A model generated the notes under the pieces. The model did no database searches, had not been told where the DNA came from, and was given only the letters and a program-made list of their open reading frames with translations. A DNA stretch of 64,000 nucleotides from Obelidium mucronatum (lineage: Eukaryota; Chytridiomycota; Chytridiomycetes; Chytridiales; Chytriomycetaceae): contig JAIVFH010000087.1 of the NCBI GenBank assembly GCA_025765595.1, positions 87,721 to 151,720 on the forward strand, read 5' to 3'. Position 1 is the stretch's first letter. Every line of letters starts with the position of its first letter. This document shows positions 29,975-40,472 of the stretch, one piece after another. The position numbers and the translations under genes were made by a program.

Positions 29975-31217
29975 TCAATTTCTTGCCAGCTCTGCTATCC
30001 ATTGACCAATCAGCCTTGAAGGCCCTGTGCTATTGCCTGACGCAGGGAAGTACTTTGTGTACAATTCAGCTGAGGCTTCTGTTGTCCACCCTCCGATTGC
30101 CATTGTGCTTTTCAAAGCCTCCTTTGTGGCGATTTCTCTTGTTTTCAGTGCTGTAGCTATTTTGATCCCATATAATCTCACATTGTGTTTTATATTTAGC
30201 TGTGCCGCAAAAATTGGCATGTAATTGTTTGTAATGTCCAGGCGCATTACGCTGTGGATTGCGTGCCACGAGTAAGGTCTTTTCTGGATTCTGTTGACTT
30301 CAGGTTTGGGAATAACAGATTTGTTCTGTGAAAATTGTGTCTGTATGCGATCAATTGATTTTTGTCTCTTAATTGCGAACTGTGAAATCCATGACGTGGA
30401 TCTCGTTTTGTGTATGTTAATTACGAAAAAGATGCCGGCTTTGTCTGGCAGATATAACAACAGGTTCACATTCAACTGTATGATATCTCCAGGTCTTCTT
30501 CCAGATGCTTGTAGAAGGGATATGAGCGCAGTTTGTTGCGACCAAGCAACTTTTTCTCACAAGTTTTTGGCGTCATTGCTAAGAGTTATCAGTTGATCTA
30601 AAATTTTGTCCACATCTGACTTGAATATCGGTGTCGCTTGTAAGGGTTGGATCAGTGCATCCGTTGCTTCTTGCTCTTTCAATTTGATATGGTTGTCTAT
30701 AATGTCAGAGATGGCTGGATTTTCCATGTTTGACAGACATTTTGCCATCTCGTCTGTTTTCCTAGTCTGCGAAAAATTGTTCTTAAATGCGAGACTGTAT
30801 TTCTGACCGAGTCTGGTAACGACTGATGATGCACTTGTTTTCAATACGCGAGTGTGGTATGTGCGGGCATCGAATTGAATCCGGGCATTCGTTATGTTGG
30901 CATATTGTTGTAATCCTGCGACCTGGCAAAGCTGTACCCGCATGGGGGCATCCTTGGTATTGCGTTCTTCCTGTTTCCTCCATGGAGAACAAGAATTTGG
31001 ACAGCTGCTGTGGTGACGTTGTTTGGATATCTGGTACGAAATTTTGCAGCAACTTTTCGATTCGTTTACAACTTTTTTTGTAAGTGCTATTGTCCCTGTA
31101 AGTCTTTAGCACGTTTGAGCGTGGATCGGCATTTGGTTCTTTTGACCGTGTTGAGCCCATTTTTGATTTCGGGCTCTTGCTGAAGTATTTTTTTTTTGTT
31201 TTTTTCATTGTGTTCAT
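29975..31217 (-). pseudogene. Tyrosine recombinase, Crypton-like, degenerate
   Basis: About 414 codons with one frameshift (near 30,900) and one in-frame TGA (30,557-30,559). The N-terminus is basic and helical (KKYFSKSPKSKMGSTRSKE). Catalytic half: box I arginine in ASGRRPGDIIQL, a basic HKTRSTSW, then HNVR (box II H-x-x-R), GGW, and the nucleophile in AELYTKYF nine residues after the Trp. This R...HxxR...W...Y order and spacing is the tyrosine recombinase active site. Among eukaryotic mobile elements, Crypton, DIRS and Ngaro elements use such enzymes. No reverse transcriptase accompanies it, so Crypton-like is the closest label. Confidence 0.65.
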
Positions 31218-31388
31218 TGTCCGTATAAAAATAGGTTTTATTGCATTCGGTCGAATTGGTTTGCTATCAAATCCACATTCAGTTTTTTTCGGAATTCTGT
31301 TATATGACAGGACTGTAGCCTTTGCTTCTTTTTAGTCGCTTGTTACTACAAAACAAACAATTCTTTAGCCATCGCCTTTGTTGCTAAG

Positions 31389-31582
31389 TGTCGCTTTCTA
31401 TTTGGATTGTTTAAGATCACAATACAAATAAACAATAAAAGATTCAATGGTTAAAAACTAAAGGGAAAACCGCCTCTTTAAATACGAATTCCACCATCAA
31501 AATAATTTCATCTCGGTAAGTCCAAACGGCCTCCCAAACTATTTCCAAACTCCACCAGATTAAATTTTTGCTGATTATCACA
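31389..31582 (-). repeat. copia-1 3' LTR
   Basis: 194 bp, nearly identical to 35,752-35,945. Confidence 0.92.
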
Positions 31583-31643
31583 CACCCCCTAATTCGTATT
31601 TCCAACGCGATGAACAACCCTCAAAACTCCCATCGAAACTTTC

Positions 31644-34600
31644 TTAGCCACGCACAGGCCGAACTCCAATGAATTCCCTGTGTTTCGAAAACGCCGGATA
31701 TGGTAAGTTCTTCGTTCCAATATCCGAACAGTTTCCCGTTCCCGCTACATGACTAACTTCAACAACGCCCGATCGCACATAGTCCCGAATAAACTCCACA
31801 CGGACAACCTCATGCTTGATGCGTTCCAAAGCCTTGTCACTATTCGCAATCTTCACAGCTGGCATATTGTCGCTGTAAAGCTTGAACGACTTGGTTTCAA
31901 CTCCAAGTTCTTTCAACAACTCCAGTAACCACAATCCTTCACAAAGTCCGTAAAAGATTGCTGCAATCTCCGCCATAGCAGTTGACGTTGCTGTTACTGA
32001 GTCTTGTTTTGATTTCCAACTAACAAGGTTTCCGCCCAGAAAAACCATGTAGCTCCATACAGACTTGCCGGATTCTAAGTCCCCAGCCCAGTCCGAATCA
32101 ACCCAAACCTCAAGATCGAGATGATCACAATCATTGTAGTGAAGACCGTAAGTTGGCGTTGATGCCAAATAGCGAACCACTTCAATTCCCGCGTTCCAAT
32201 GCGACGCGTTCGCATTTGCGTTGTGCTTCCCCAAAGCTTCCAAGTAGAAACTAAGCTCCGGCCGAGACCATACCATTGGGTACATCAATTTTCCGACCAG
32301 ACTCCGGTAGTTGTTTTCCGTGGGTAAGTCCTCCACAGACGCCTTTTCCAACCTAAGTCCCACAGGGAACGGTGTTTTTCTCTCCTTCCCACCAGACAAT
32401 TGGTAGTCCCCAATTACCTCTTGTACCACTTGCGTTTGGTCAATGACCAACCACGGCTCCTCTAAATCCCTTGTGATCGTTGTCCCAACATATTTGGCAA
32501 CATCACCCAAATCTTTCACACTAAATTTCGTCGTGAAAGCCTTCCAGAATTCATCAAAATCCGTTTGATCCAACTTACTAAACATTGTCAGGATATCATC
32601 TACCCAGACAACAATAATAATCGGTTTCCCCGATACTGATCCCTTCTTGATGAAAATACATTTCTCAGCAATTAATGCCAAGAAACCAATACTCTCCATG
32701 AACGCCTTCAACATTTGTCGCCAACAATTACCCGCCTGACGCAAACCATACAACGCCTTCAACAGGTAACAAAACAACACCTTCCCATCTTCACCCAAGA
32801 TTTCGAAACCTGGAGGTTGTTTCATCCAAACTTCCTCACCATCCAAGCTCGCACTAACGAATGCTCCCCTGACATCCGATTGATGCATTTTCAATTTCCA
32901 TACCACCGCTAACACAAAACATACCCGAATCGCCGCCAACTTTGCTACTGGCGCAAACGTTTCCAGATAATTCACCCCTTAAACTTGCAGGTCACCGCAA
33001 GCACACAGACGCGCTTTCCTTTCATCCTCAGGTAGTACCGTTGGACCAGTCTTTTTGTCGAAAACCCACGTCGACGGAACCGCTTTGACATTCTTAGGTT
33101 TGTCGGACCGTAAGACCCAAGTTCCATGTAAGTCCACCAGAGTAGAAATTTCCTTGAACATGGCTTTTTCCCATTTCTGTTTCTCCTCGGCATCAAGACG
33201 TAAGTACTCCTGATAGTTTTTAGGTACAGTTAGAAACGCAACATGACTTGACTCATCCTCTGATTCAGCGTAGTTCTTTCGGGCGATGGATCTTCGTGGA
33301 CGATTTTGAGTTGGTGTAGATGGAGGAGATGGCGCTGGTGTTCCAAAAACAGACGTAGTTGTTGACGATGGACCTTGCGATGCTGTATCATAGTCTGTCG
33401 CCTCTTCACCTACATCATCACCAACACTCTCATCTATCACCCCCTCGTCCACAATATCCTCATCTGAATCACTTTCCATGTCCCCCGAAAAATCCCACAT
33501 CTTATCCAAAATATCCGCTGTTTTCCCTTCAAACGAATTACCCAATTCGTCAAATCTCACACTTGTGGTAATAAAGATTTCTTTCGTCTCTACATCAACC
33601 ACTTCATACGCATGCCCACCTTGTACGTAATTCAAGAACCGACAAGCACGCGATCGCTTATCCAACTTCTTTTTCCCTTTCAACAGCTCCTTTGGCACTC
33701 TTGCCCAACAAGCTGCACCGAATACACGCATTGGCATTTGTTTGAAGTCCGGCTTCTTTCCGGTAAACCCCTCTATTGGCGTCACTTCCAATTCCGCATA
33801 TGGCGACCTATTCGCAACATATGTCATACACGTCAAAGCCTTAACCCAATACTTAACAGGTAACTTCGACTCCAAAAGTGCTGTTCTCGCCTTATCGAAA
33901 AGAACCCTATTTGAAACTTCAGCCACTCCATGCTGTTGATGTTCGTAAGGCACGATGAATTGCTGTTCGACCCTCAGTGAGTCCATCAATTCCGCAAATT
34001 CGCCAAACTTAAATTCCTTAGCATTATCCGACCGAACACACTTCAACTTTTCCCCAGACTGGCGTTCAGCCCAAGGTAACCACGATCAAAAAATTTCCAC
34101 TAATTTGATTCCCGATCGCCGACTTACTGGAAACGAAAATCGCATTCCAGTACAGTCATCTGTCAAGACCAGAGCCACGGTTTCACCATCAAGACCCGGT
34201 ACGTTGACAATTACAAAATCCATATGGATCAAATCCATAGGTTTCTTCGCGCGCTCATTTACCGATGATTTGAAGCTGCGATGCATATGTTTCCCCTCTA
34301 CACACGACTTACAAAAGTCAATCCCTTCATCCAACTGCCCTTTGGACAAGGTAAGACCTTCCACCATCCCTTTTAGACGTTTCATGTTCCCCAGGCTTAG
34401 ATGTCCAAGCCGTTGATGCCACAGTTGAACATCAGGTACCGCTAGGCCAATATGTTCCACGTTTAATGGCTCGATTTGAAGAATCCAAAGACCCGCTTTG
34501 TTCTTCTTGGAACACATGAACTCCTCGCCCTTCACCATGAATCAACGAACGCCATCTTGCGAAATAGTCGTAGCACCTTTCGCATCAAAGGATGATGACG

Positions 34601-35717
34601 AAACCAGATTTGCCGCCATGCCCGGTACGTGATACACCTCCGTTACTGTCACACGAGTTTCAGATCCATCTGACAACTTTGACTTGAACTCCACAATACC
34701 AACACCGCAAATATCCAGTTCCTCATTGTTTCCAACTCTCACAGTCCCCTTACACTCAGCGTAAGTACTGAAACACCGACGATCATAGCAATATGTCTTC
34801 GTCGCCCCCAAATCATCAACCCATTCACCAGACTTAGAACTTGATTCCTCATTTCCATCCGCCATGAACGAAAAGTGAACCGACTTTGTCTTCGATGAAG
34901 GTTGGTTGTCCTTTTTCATGGCCGGCTTACCGCCACCACTACCACTGGACCCTTTCTCCTTCCAACCCGTCTTAGGTTTGTTTTTACAATCCCTCCAACG
35001 ATGACCAACTTTTCCACATCTGAAACATTCACTTGTTTCATCCCCCGCAGCAAAAGCAGATTGCCCTTTTTGTGATCCCTTGACACCACCACCAGAACCA
35101 CCCTTTCGATTCAACTCATTCGAGTGTTCCGTGATCAATCGAGCGACCTTCTCTCTGGTAAGCTTCGATTCCTCCTGCGCCCTGATTGCAGTCTTAAAAC
35201 CCTGCCAATCAGCATTGTCAGGTAAACCCCTCAACAACAGCGTCGCATGGAGTTTGTCAATATCGAGTCCTCCATTATTGTCAATTTCGGTAAATATGCC
35301 ATTCATAGCCCCGATATACTTTGACACTTCGGACCCAGACTTCAATGTGACATCAAGCAACCGATCAAGTCTCGACAACGACGATGACGCAGAATCAGAT
35401 TCATATTGAGTCTTGAACGTCTGAACCATATCGTACGCAGTCTTGCAATGTGCAACCAGACTTAATGCATCTCCGCTCAACTTGCCAATCAAGAATCCCC
35501 TGGCCTTGGCATCGTCAGTCCTCCTGGTCTTGAGCTTTGCATTGAATGCTGCAGTTGTAGTGGCGTCGGCCCCCGCTGGTAGTAACTCTGGATCATCCAA
35601 GACACATAAAATATCTTTGGCTTCCAGTACCGTAATATACTTCAAGTAAAAATGTGGCCAATCCACACTTCTTGACTCAAAGGATTGAATGGATTTGTAA
35701 AAATCATCCCCCATCAC
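31644..35717 (-). pseudogene. copia-1 gag-pol polyprotein with three in-frame stops
   Basis: ATG at 35,717. The whole polyprotein is in one frame, broken by TGA (34,542-34,544), TGA (34,086-34,088) and TAA (32,979-32,981). Gag has a UBN2-like body and the zinc knuckle CFRCGKVGHRWRDC. Protease region SGEWVDDLGATKTYC (the expected D-S/T-G is D-L-G). Integrase: WHQRLGHLS...CKSC zinc finger, then MDFVIV, VRSDNAKEF and a Glu helix. RT: NYLETFAPVAKL, DVRGAFVSASL, LYGLRQAG and VWVDDIL. RNase H: VWVDSDWAGD and TAMAEIAA. The stops look like CGA to TGA twice and CAA to TAA once. Otherwise close to intact. Confidence 0.88.
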
Positions 35718-35751
35718 GTAAGTTCAGTAATAAAGCTTGGTGCTGATAACG

Positions 35752-35945
35752 TGTCGCTTTCTATTTGGATTGTTTAAGATCACAATACAAATAAACAATA
35801 AAAGATTCAATGGTTAAAAACTAAAGAGAAAACCGCCTCTTTAAATACGAATTCCACCATCAAAATAATTTCATCTCGGTAAGTCTAAACGGCCTCCCAA
35901 ACTATTTCCAAACTCCACCAGATTAAATTTTTGCTGATTATCACA
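35752..35945 (-). repeat. copia-1 5' LTR
   Basis: 194 bp, TGTCGC...TCACA on the plus strand as TGT/ACA ends. Confidence 0.92.
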
Positions 35946-36123
35946 CTAAGCCAAAATTTTTGTAATTATTTGGCAACAACATCAGGACTATGCGTGCCAT
36001 GGAAAATAGCGGGAAGACGCAGAAGTTGTGGTTGTTCTATTCTTTCTCTGAAGCGACCCATGCCAATACCTTTGTGAAAGACAATCCGGGGCAATCATAT
36101 CTGCTGAAAAAGGTCTTGTGGGC
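35946..36123. other. Non-coding upstream part of the inverted-repeat element
   Basis: Begins with the second CTAAG target duplication of copia-1 and leads to the right terminal repeat. No ORF of note. It would lie upstream of the recombinase start and could hold its promoter. Confidence 0.45.
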
Positions 36124-36316
36124 TTAGTGGGTGCAATTTGGAGGTGCTCCGTTTGGTTTCACAAGGAATAAGCCCATAAAGGCTAGAGAATAAACACGCT
36201 TAGGGTTGTTCTAAAGGAATAAGCATCCCACAGACATCAATAATATACAGATATGACGAGAATCACTTGCAGAATATTATTTGCTTTGTTTGAAAAATTG
36301 GTTTTTTTCAATGTGG
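36124..36316 (-). repeat. Right terminal inverted repeat
   Basis: Reverse complement matches 28,960-29,143; outer end AATGTGG. Confidence 0.8.
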
Positions 36317-36887
36317 AATCACTTCCCCAGCTGGAGAACAAGTACATCAATATTTATGTGATCACACTCCAACTTCAGGAAGTTCTTCTTCAAACGTGTT
36401 TTAATCATAATTGAACGTGCTTCTCTCACTGTTCATCATAAATCTCGTTGGAACAATAACTGAAGTTTGTGGTTTTTCTGCTATGACCGTTCCTTCATGT
36501 TTCTCAGACTGTTTACAAGAAACAACACATAGCAAATCGTTTTTAACATGTTATATAATAGTTGGAAGAAATAAAACGCGTATTTGTTATTTATTTGTTC
36601 ACTCTCTATTCAGAATCACCAGTACGGCCGAAGGATTTTCAGGCATACACCAACTATATCCACTGAATTCAAATTATCACAACACCTTGTTTACATGGCA
36701 CGGTTAAATCCCGATCCCAAGTTTTTGTTGTGTGCCCAAATTGCTGTCATAAAAAGTTGCCGATTATCTGTTACATTAAAAAATAAAAAAGGGTTTACAT
36801 TGCACCATATTAGTCACGAAATTTACCAGCACTCGACGTCTTTTGGGGCCTCCCTGGCACTCGATATCGAAAAAAAAATCAAAAAGC
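36317..36887. other. Unannotated stretch before copia-2
   Basis: AT-rich. Two overlapping short ORFs (36,411-36,707 and 36,584-36,973) have no recognisable feature. I see no gene. Confidence 0.4.
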
Positions 36888-36892
36888 ACAAT

Positions 36893-37099
36893 TGTTGGAA
36901 GCCGGTACTCGGGTATTCCCGGACCGCAACTGTGATCTCCACTGTGTATAACTGTGTGTTGTTGATAGAATAAAATGTAATGATTTCTCTCCCAAAATCC
37001 CGGTTCACCGCCATGGAACTGTCACCACCTCCCTTCAGTCCCCACAAGGTTCCCTCCACTCAGGCGCCATCCACGTCGCCTCCCCCGCTACTTCCCACA
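36893..37099 (+). repeat. copia-2 5' LTR
   Basis: TGTTGG to CCCACA, 207 bp. Holds an AATAAA-type signal (GATAGAATAAAATG). Confidence 0.93.
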
Positions 37100-37192
37100 G
37101 ATTAAGAGATCTTTACAACTCCGTTGAGCAAGAACCTGCTAAGTTCAATTGTGATTCCCTTATCTATTTTCAAGTTCATCACCCCCAAATTG

Positions 37193-39911
37193 ATGTTTCA
37201 GATCTGGACACCTTCTGGACACCGCTTCCTGCGCTCTGCCGCAGCAGCAACAGCTAACCAACGCTATATTTCAACTTATAATACTTTATTCCACTCATGT
37301 AAGTACTAAAATGAACCCCCATGCTCTCTCCTGAGACTTGATCACAAATAAAACAGAGTCAACCACCCCACATCAGTTCTCCCCAGCATCAAACTTACGC
37401 TTCCGATTCACAAGAGACTGAATGACTGCTCCAACGTTGTCCCCATCAAGTACAATACTCTGGACATCACCAGTGACTTGATCTTCAACAAACACAACAA
37501 CATCATCCACATACTGCCCAATGCGGATCACCCCCGGAGACTGAGCCGCATGGCGTAAAAATGGATGATATAAGCCTCTTGAAACCACTGGAGATTGCGT
37601 AGCACCATCCTGATGAACAGTGCTGAATGACGATTCAACATCAGTACCATTGTCCACCCTTGGAACCACCCGTCTGTAGCAATCTTGTGTATTCAACGAC
37701 TTGATTTCATTGTCCCAGACCCATTGGGAAATGCCAAACCTTGCTGGCGGCTTGGCTTGAACATAACCAGTTGCCAGAAACCGCCTAGCTTTGAGGAAAT
37801 CCCTTGCACCTGCACGGATTCCGTAATGGCTACGTTCTAAAACGCTTTCAGAAAGCTCCAGTAGCTCTGGCATGTCTGAGTAGTCTGTAGTCAGTTTCAG
37901 TGGCCACTGTGTCAAGATCACTCTCAGCATCATCAACAATATTGAACACTTGATTCTGCACCATTGCTTCGATTTCAGAACAAAATGACATTGTCTTGAG
38001 TTTTTTTTTGGATGTTTTTTATTGCCTTCTTTCTTTGTGACTTTCAGTGCAAACATACACTTGAAACCCAAAAATAGAACATAACGCCCCCACATAAAAA
38101 GTGGCCACTATTCCAAAAATAACTTTCTTTTCTCTCAAGTTTATTTCTGACTCATCCAATTTATTTAAATTGACAGTTACCCCTTGAAAAATCATGAAAC
38201 GCGATGAACAAGCTACACCAACCACAGCTTCCCTCAACAGTGCCAACAAAATTAGCACATCCCATGCGTTCAATACATACTAAATAACTCAAAAACAACA
38301 ACAGAATCAAATTCTGAGCTCCCCAAGCCTCACAAAATGCTTGCCAGCCCAACACTCCATTTCGCTCTCACCAACCGTTGAGCGCCCACTGGCGCCTCTT
38401 CTACCAAAAATCAATGTAAAATCAAACATCTCATGGTTTCGAACTGGAAAAAACGCTGCACTCTCCTTTTGCAGAAAGGAGGCACACCAACACCAAATCA
38501 GACCCTGTGCCTCATAAACTTATGAAACAGGCCAAACACCTAAATATTCACGCAATTGTGCCTCAAATAAAAGGGTATAAAGAGCGGTACTTGGGAATAA
38601 AACACCCCCACTCAACAAAACAAAAGCACAACTTAACAACAAAAGTTCCAAACAATGCAAAACGATAATATCATTAAGATTGCTTGTAAGCTCCACAATA
38701 CATGCACTTGCATTTGCCCTTGACACCAGTCAACCACCATACAATGACTAACTTACACCATTAGCTCTCAAGGATGCCCTCACTGCAGTCTGCTGGAAAA
38801 GGGAACTCCCCCAACTCCTGGCTTCCAAGAAGCTTGACCACTGTTTTGACCCCAATTACCTCAGTGCTCAGCACCCACGGCTCACCAATGCTGGCGCTAA
38901 CAACGCCAACAACCCTGCTGTGGCTACTACCGCTGACCCACTCCACTTAAACCTGGCTGTGTTGCCAAATGGTCATGTCTACCGCCTTGTCCCAGACAAT
39001 GATGATGCCAACAACATGTTCCCTGGTAACTACCGCCAGAACCAAGCTGCGCTCTTGATCTTGGCTCAAACAGTTGCTCCCAACCTGAAGCCAATCATCA
39101 ACCAAGCCTCCAACTCTGCCTTCTCTGAGTTCCACCGACTTCTCCAGAGAACCAACATCGTCACCGACGCAATTGCAAAGAAGCTTGTCAAGGACAACAC
39201 CAACTTCAAGCAACTTGCTACTGAATCAATCTCTGACCTATTTGACCGATACAGGGCACATTTTGCCCCAATTGCTGCAAATCCCACCAATGTCCACTTT
39301 GCTCCATTGATTCCATTTGAACGGCAAAGGTCTATCATCAGTGATGCACTTGTTGCTTCTTTTCACAACCAACGCCCACGCATCAATGACGCTGAAATTG
39401 ACACCATGGACGCTCTCCAAAACCTCATTGAAGATATTGCCAACCAAATTGAGTACAAACCACATGATGCTATCGCTAACGCCTCCTTCACTGAAGACAG
39501 CAAGCCAAGCACACCAAAGCGTTCTCCCTCTGCCGCTGGCAAGAAACAAGGCGCTACCTACAACCCATTGGCTACTCCTCGCAACCCTGTCCCTTCCACT
39601 TATATGTGTACCACCTGCAACATGACTGGAAACCACTACGGATGGCAGTGTCGCAAGGACCCACCTACAAGGCCTTTGCTGCTAGCAACCCCAAAACTGC
39701 TGGCAAGACCCAAAGACCAAACTCAGCACCCAACGGCAAAGCCAAACAAGACACCACAATCTCTGGTCTCCTTAAAGCTTTAGCCCAGGCCTCCAAGAAC
39801 AAGGACCAATCAGCCAAATTGAAAGCTGCCTTTGCCAACTTCACTGCTTCCAATCTGGACGCAATGGAAACTGAGGAAGAAGATGACAACTCTGATGGTC
39901 AGGGTTTTTAA
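37193..39911 (+). CDS. copia-2 Gag, proposed spliced gene
   Basis: Exon 1 (37,193-37,298) starts MFQIWTPSGHRFLRS and ends in phase 1 before a consensus GTAAGT donor. Exon 2 starts at 38,765 after a textbook acceptor, TGACTAAC branch point then TTACACCATTAG. The join restores an open frame: ...TLFHS then SLKDALTAVCWKRELPQLL. The unspliced gag frame has a stop just upstream of 38,750 and no early ATG. The body continues with LNLAVLPNGHVYRLVPDND and helical capsid-like stretches, and ends with the zinc knuckle CTTCNMTGNHYGWQC (about 39,607-39,651). A frameshift follows, then a basic tail ending EEDDNSDGQGF. Splicing is inferred from sequence only. A TATA-like GGGTATAAAGAG (about 38,570) inside the intron offers an alternative internal promoter. 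Confidence 0.6.
37299..38764 (+). other. Proposed 1,466-nt gag intron
   Basis: GTAAGT at the 5' end; CTAAC branch site and ATTAG at the 3' end. Nine to thirty times longer than host introns in this window. It contains the antisense ORF 37,373-37,991. Confidence 0.5.
37373..37991 (-). pseudogene. Antisense ORF of copia-2, about 200 codons, unknown
   Basis: Reads MSFCSEIEAMVQNQVFN from 37,991. The frame then shifts at an exact 7-nt direct duplication (GACTACA GACTACT, about 37,880-37,895) and stays open to the stop at 37,373. Features: an acidic N-terminus, a middle with GIRAGARDFLKARRFLATG, then RFGISQWVWDNEI and GQYVDDVVVFVEDQV, and a basic end NRKRKFDAG. No family recognised. Removing one 7-nt unit would give a continuous frame, which argues that the ORF was once translated. 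It lies antisense within the proposed gag intron. Confidence 0.5.
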
Positions 39912-39922
39912 TCAGTCCTTGC

Positions 39923-40294
39923 ATGTCAAGGGCCCTTAACACGCTCGCTATGGGAACCCCATCCCCTTGCAAGCCACTACAACCCACCACTTATCTCTTT
40001 CCAACTGAACACCCGCACCCCCCGCTTATCATCGATAATGGGGCCAACTACTCAGTACTCACTACAAAACAATACTTCACCTCCTACAAGGAACAATCCT
40101 CGACTGTGCTGACCTCCAACAAAGCCGCACCTCGACTCCAAAGTAAAGGATATGGCAATGCCACCATCCGCCTACCGACTGGCCACACGGTCACCTTGAC
40201 AGACGTGAGACACTCACCCAATGCTAGTGCAAACCTAATTTCAACCAATGACCTTGAAATCTCAGGCCTCCACTTCATGTCAATAGGCAAATAA
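39923..40294 (+). CDS. copia-2 protease region
   Basis: Retroviral-type aspartic protease fragment: LIIDNGANYSVLT (D-N-G in place of D-S/T-G), then VTLTDVRHSPNASANLIS, the usual copia protease end. Separate small frame between gag and integrase, with a stop at 40,292. Confidence 0.7.
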   Translation: MSRALNTLAMGTPSPCKPLQPTTYLFPTEHPHPPLIIDNGANYSVLTTKQYFTSYKEQSSTVLTSNKAAPRLQSKGYGNATIRLPTGHTVTLTDVRHSPNASANLISTNDLEISGLHFMSIGK

Positions 40295-40472
40295 AATTTT
40301 CACCCACATGAAAAACTTTCTTCATATCACCCACTAACACAAACAACTAAAACTAGGCAACCAACCTGGTTACATTTTCCAATCAATCTCGAAAAACCCA
40401 CTCGATGATCACCCGGTCATTTTACGGACCATCAAGAAATTTGGAATCCATATCCTGCCACAACTTGGATTA

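Larger units (their letters stand above)
31389..35945 (-). mobile_element. Ty1/copia element copia-1, full length
   Basis: 4,557 bp with two 194-bp LTRs (31,389-31,582 and 35,752-35,945; about two mismatches) starting TGT and ending ACA. It is flanked by the 5-bp target duplication CTAAG (31,384-31,388 and 35,946-35,950). The polypurine tract TTAGGGGGTG precedes the 3' LTR on the minus strand. After the 5' LTR comes TTATCAGCACC, resembling the copia primer-binding site for initiator tRNA. One gag-pol frame with three premature stops. Recent insertion into the inverted-repeat element. Confidence 0.92.
28960..36316 (-). mobile_element. Tyrosine-recombinase element with long terminal inverted repeats, split by copia-1
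   Basis: Both ends begin CCACATT and continue as inverted repeats of ~185 bp (28,960-29,143 and 36,124-36,316) at roughly 80% identity. Between them lie a tyrosine recombinase pseudogene (31,217-29,975), a SINE-like tRNA-derived stretch and non-coding flanks. Removing the copia-1 insertion and one target duplication leaves about 2.8 kb, a sensible size for a DNA transposon. No matching target duplication is seen outside the two ends; the left end abuts an LTR. That TIRs and recombinase belong to one element is inference from nesting. Confidence 0.6.

Noticed and set aside
16487..35717. TGA read as a sense codon (alternative code)
   Set aside because: Host genes in the window end in TGA (ZNRD2-like gene, membrane-protein gene), and TGA inside frames is confined to mobile elements.
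39238..39636. Minus-strand ORF opposite copia-2 gag
   Set aside because: Simple antisense shadow with no start context; unlike 37,373-37,991 it overlaps strongly coding gag sequence.
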